A stretch of 64,000 nt of DNA from Streptomyces sp. Ag109_O5-10 (GTDB lineage: Bacteria > Actinomycetota > Actinomycetes > Streptomycetales > Streptomycetaceae): positions 7,564,001-7,628,000 of the forward strand of contig NZ_FNTQ01000001.1 of NCBI RefSeq assembly GCF_900105755.1, in the 5' to 3' direction. This document shows positions 62,128 through 64,000 of this stretch, one piece after another. The position numbers and the translations under genes are program-made. Position 1 is the stretch's first letter, and every line of letters begins with the position of its first letter. Below the pieces are notes generated by a model that was given only the letters and a program-made list of their open reading frames with translations, was not told the origin of the DNA and did not search any database.

Positions 62128-62994
62128 TCACTTGGTGAGCGTGCAGGCGGCCAGGGAGTCGAGACCGGTCGGCTTGGCCGTGGTCCGGCCGATCGCGATG
62201 GCGATCCGGTCGATGGTCGACTTCCGCTTGTCCGCCAGGGGGCCGAGGATCGCGTTCTGGACGAAGTTCGGGCCGCCCTGGCCGACCGTGGTCCGGAGCC
62301 GGTTGTCGGCCTCGGAGATCTGAGTCTGGAGCAGGGTGAGGTTGCGGTCCACCTCGGCCTGCGCGGAGGCGGGGATCGCCGGGAGCCGGGAGGCGACGTC
62401 CGGGCAGGTGATCGAGCCGACGGCACCGGTGTTCGTGTTCGTGCCGCCGGTGCCCGTGGACTGCTGCTGGGCCGCCGCCTTGCTCGGCGTGGCCGAGGCG
62501 GCGCCCGTCGCCGTGCCGCTGCCGGTGTTCGTGCCCGTCCCGGTCGCGTTGAGGGTGCACGGCGCCAGGGAGTCCAGGCCGGTCGGCTTGGCGGCCGTAC
62601 GGCCGATCGCGGTAGCGATCCGGTTGACGGTCGCCACCCGCTTGTCCTTGAGGGGGCCGAGGATCGCGTTGTTCACGAAGTTCGGTCCGCCCTGGCCCAC
62701 CGTGTCGGCCAGCCGCTTGTCGGCCTCCTGGATCTGCGTCTGGAGGAGCGTGAGGTTTCTGTCGACCTCGGCCTTCGCGGAGGCGGGGATCGCCGGGAGC
62801 CGGGAGGCGACGTCCGGGCAGGTGATGGTGCCGGGGGAGGCGGCGAGGGTGCGCGCGTTGCCGGTGCCACTGGTCTTGTCGGGCGTACCGGCGAGGGCCG
62901 TACCGGCGATGACCGCGCCGGAGAGTGCCACGGCGGCGGCACCGCCGATGAACGCGACACGACGCTTGTTGTGCTTCGGAAGAGCCCTGGACAT
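62128..62994 (-). CDS. exported protein with a tandem duplicated domain, unknown function
   Basis: 288 aa. Signal peptide or anchor at about 12-36 (VAFIGGAAAVALSGAVIAGT), then two nearly identical 92-residue units (57-148 and 195-286) separated by a Thr/Gly/Ser linker. Each unit has ITCPDVASRLPAIPASA, AEVDRNLTLLQTQI, VGQGGPNFV, AILGPLxDKR and GRTxAKPTGLDSLAxCTL. Each has exactly two Cys, 87 residues apart (59/146 and 197/284), suggesting one disulfide per unit. I do not recognise a family. ATG 62994. Confidence 0.85.
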   Translation of the reverse strand: MSRALPKHNKRRVAFIGGAAAVALSGAVIAGTALAGTPDKTSGTGNARTLAASPGTITCPDVASRLPAIPASAKAEVDRNLTLLQTQIQEADKRLADTVGQGGPNFVNNAILGPLKDKRVATVNRIATAIGRTAAKPTGLDSLAPCTLNATGTGTNTGSGTATGAASATPSKAAAQQQSTGTGGTNTNTGAVGSITCPDVASRLPAIPASAQAEVDRNLTLLQTQISEADNRLRTTVGQGGPNFVQNAILGPLADKRKSTIDRIAIAIGRTTAKPTGLDSLAACTLTK

Positions 62995-63127
62995 GCGGAT
63001 GCCTCACTTGGGTCAGGGGTGGGTTTACCAACGCGGCGCCGGCGTTCAGGGATGGGTACGGGTAAGCGGTTTCGTTTGTTCAACCCTTTTTCCTATCGGT
63101 CGGCCGAACCCCGGCAGATTGACGAAT

Positions 63128-63156
63128 CATGCAGAGCTCTGCATAATCATGCATAG
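63128..63156 (+). promoter_or_regulatory. ARG boxes upstream of argG
   Basis: TGCAGAGCTCTGCA (63130-63143) is a perfect 14-bp palindrome and TGCATAATCATGCATA (63140-63155) overlaps it. Tandem TGCA-type sites, AT-rich, 28 bases before the argG start. Matches ArgR operators. Confidence 0.8.
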
Positions 63157-63183
63157 CGAGCGGGTGTACGTGAGGAGGGACCC

Positions 63184-64000
63184 ATGACCGAGCGCGTCGT
63201 ACTCGCCTACTCCGGCGGTCTCGACACCTCCGTCGCCATCGGCTGGATCGCCGAGGAGACGGGCGCCGAGGTCATCGCCGTCGCGGTGGACGTCGGCCAG
63301 GGCGGCGAGGACCTGGACGTCATCCGCAAACGCGCCCTCGCGTGCGGTGCGGTCGAGGCCGAGGTGGCCGACGCCAAGGACGAGTTCGCCGAGGAGTACT
63401 GCCTCCCCGCGATCATGGCGAACGCCCTCTACATGGACCGCTACCCACTGGTCTCCGCCCTCTCCCGCCCGGCGATCGTCAAGCACCTGGTCGCCGCCGC
63501 CCGCAAGCACGGCGCCGGCACGGTCGCCCACGGCTGCACCGGCAAGGGCAACGACCAGGTCCGCTTCGAGGCCGGCATCGGCGCCCTCGCCCCCGACCTG
63601 ACCTGCATCGCCCCGGTCCGCGACTACGCGATGACCCGGGACCGGGCGATCGCCTTCTGCGAGGCGAAGAAGCTCCCGATCGCGACCACCAAGAAGTCCC
63701 CGTACTCCATCGACCAGAACGTCTTCGGCCGCGCCGTCGAGACCGGCTTCCTGGAAGACATCTGGAACGGCCCGATCGAGGACATCTACGAGTACACCCA
63801 AAACCCGGCCGTCCCGCGCGAACCCGACGAGGTGGTCATCACCTTCGAGGCGGGCGCCCCGGTGGCGATCGACGGCAGGCCGGTCACCGTCCTCCAGGCG
63901 GTCCAGGAACTGAACGAGCGCGCGGGCGCCCAGGGCGTCGGCCGCATCGACATGGTCGAGGACCGACTCGTCGGCATCAAGTCCCGCGAGGTGTACGAGG
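63184..64000 (+). CDS. argG: argininosuccinate synthase (3' end outside window)
   Basis: 272 codons visible. P-loop-type nucleotide site AYSGGLDTSVAIGW, VDVGQGGEDLDVIRKRA, HGCTGKGNDQVRFE and SPYSIDQNVFGR. Joins citrulline and aspartate with ATP. ATG 63184 follows GAGGAGGGA. Regulated by the two ARG boxes immediately upstream. In S. coelicolor I recall argG far from argR, so its position 13.4 kb from the arg operon here may be a difference. Confidence 0.97.
   Translation, partial: MTERVVLAYSGGLDTSVAIGWIAEETGAEVIAVAVDVGQGGEDLDVIRKRALACGAVEAEVADAKDEFAEEYCLPAIMANALYMDRYPLVSALSRPAIVKHLVAAARKHGAGTVAHGCTGKGNDQVRFEAGIGALAPDLTCIAPVRDYAMTRDRAIAFCEAKKLPIATTKKSPYSIDQNVFGRAVETGFLEDIWNGPIEDIYEYTQNPAVPREPDEVVITFEAGAPVAIDGRPVTVLQAVQELNERAGAQGVGRIDMVEDRLVGIKSREVYE

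Overview
The window is high-GC actinobacterial chromosome, almost certainly Streptomyces. GTG starts are frequent, genes overlap by GTGA/ATGA, purine-rich SD sites precede many starts, and several gene blocks match the S. coelicolor core arm as I remember it: glnA4 cluster, infC-rpmI-rplT, pheST, argCJBDR. No rRNA, tRNA, CRISPR array, prophage or intact insertion sequence was seen. One small MITE-like element is present.

Left part (1-18.6 kb): a truncated 5'-3' exonuclease gene; a cupin regulator; a vitamin B12/metal-type binding protein; a divergent LysR/TDT transporter pair; a frameshifted unknown gene; and a catabolic cluster for gamma-glutamylated amines (PuuD-like amidohydrolase, FadR-type regulator, glnA4-type ligase, aldehyde dehydrogenase, SDR). 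A DUF2510 protein, an alanine-racemase-fold enzyme, a long proline-rich membrane protein coupled to a mycosin-like protease, a beta-lactamase-fold protein and an SseB protein follow.

Middle (18.6-44.9 kb): DUF1844, then infC (apparent ATC start behind an attenuator-like leader), rpmI, rplT, a SpoU methyltransferase, a soluble histidine kinase, pheS and pheT. Next come a SpoIIE phosphatase, a 169-bp palindromic MITE, a TPR regulator, a NUDIX hydrolase, 3-hydroxybutyryl-CoA dehydrogenase, a Tat-exported GHL10 glycosidase, two regulator/EamA exporter pairs, small enzymes, and a YfhO-GT2-GtrA set that looks like a complete extracytoplasmic glycosylation system.

Right part (44.9-64 kb): the arginine operon argC-J-B-D-R, with ARG boxes before argC and before argG at the right edge; an ECF sigma/anti-sigma pair; an ABC exporter preceded by a 52-codon His/Asp-rich peptide gene; and a duplicated extracytoplasmic flavin electron-transfer cluster (two ferric-reductase-like proteins, two FMN-binding proteins, ApbE) divergent from a two-component system. 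An L,D-transpeptidase, a PNPOx-like protein and an internally duplicated secreted protein come before argG.

Dispersed hairpin-forming repeats of one family occur at seven places, in short and long forms. The strongest candidates for undescribed biology are the His/Asp peptide plus exporter, the duplicated flavin cluster with its operator-like inverted repeat, and the YfhO/GT2/GtrA system.
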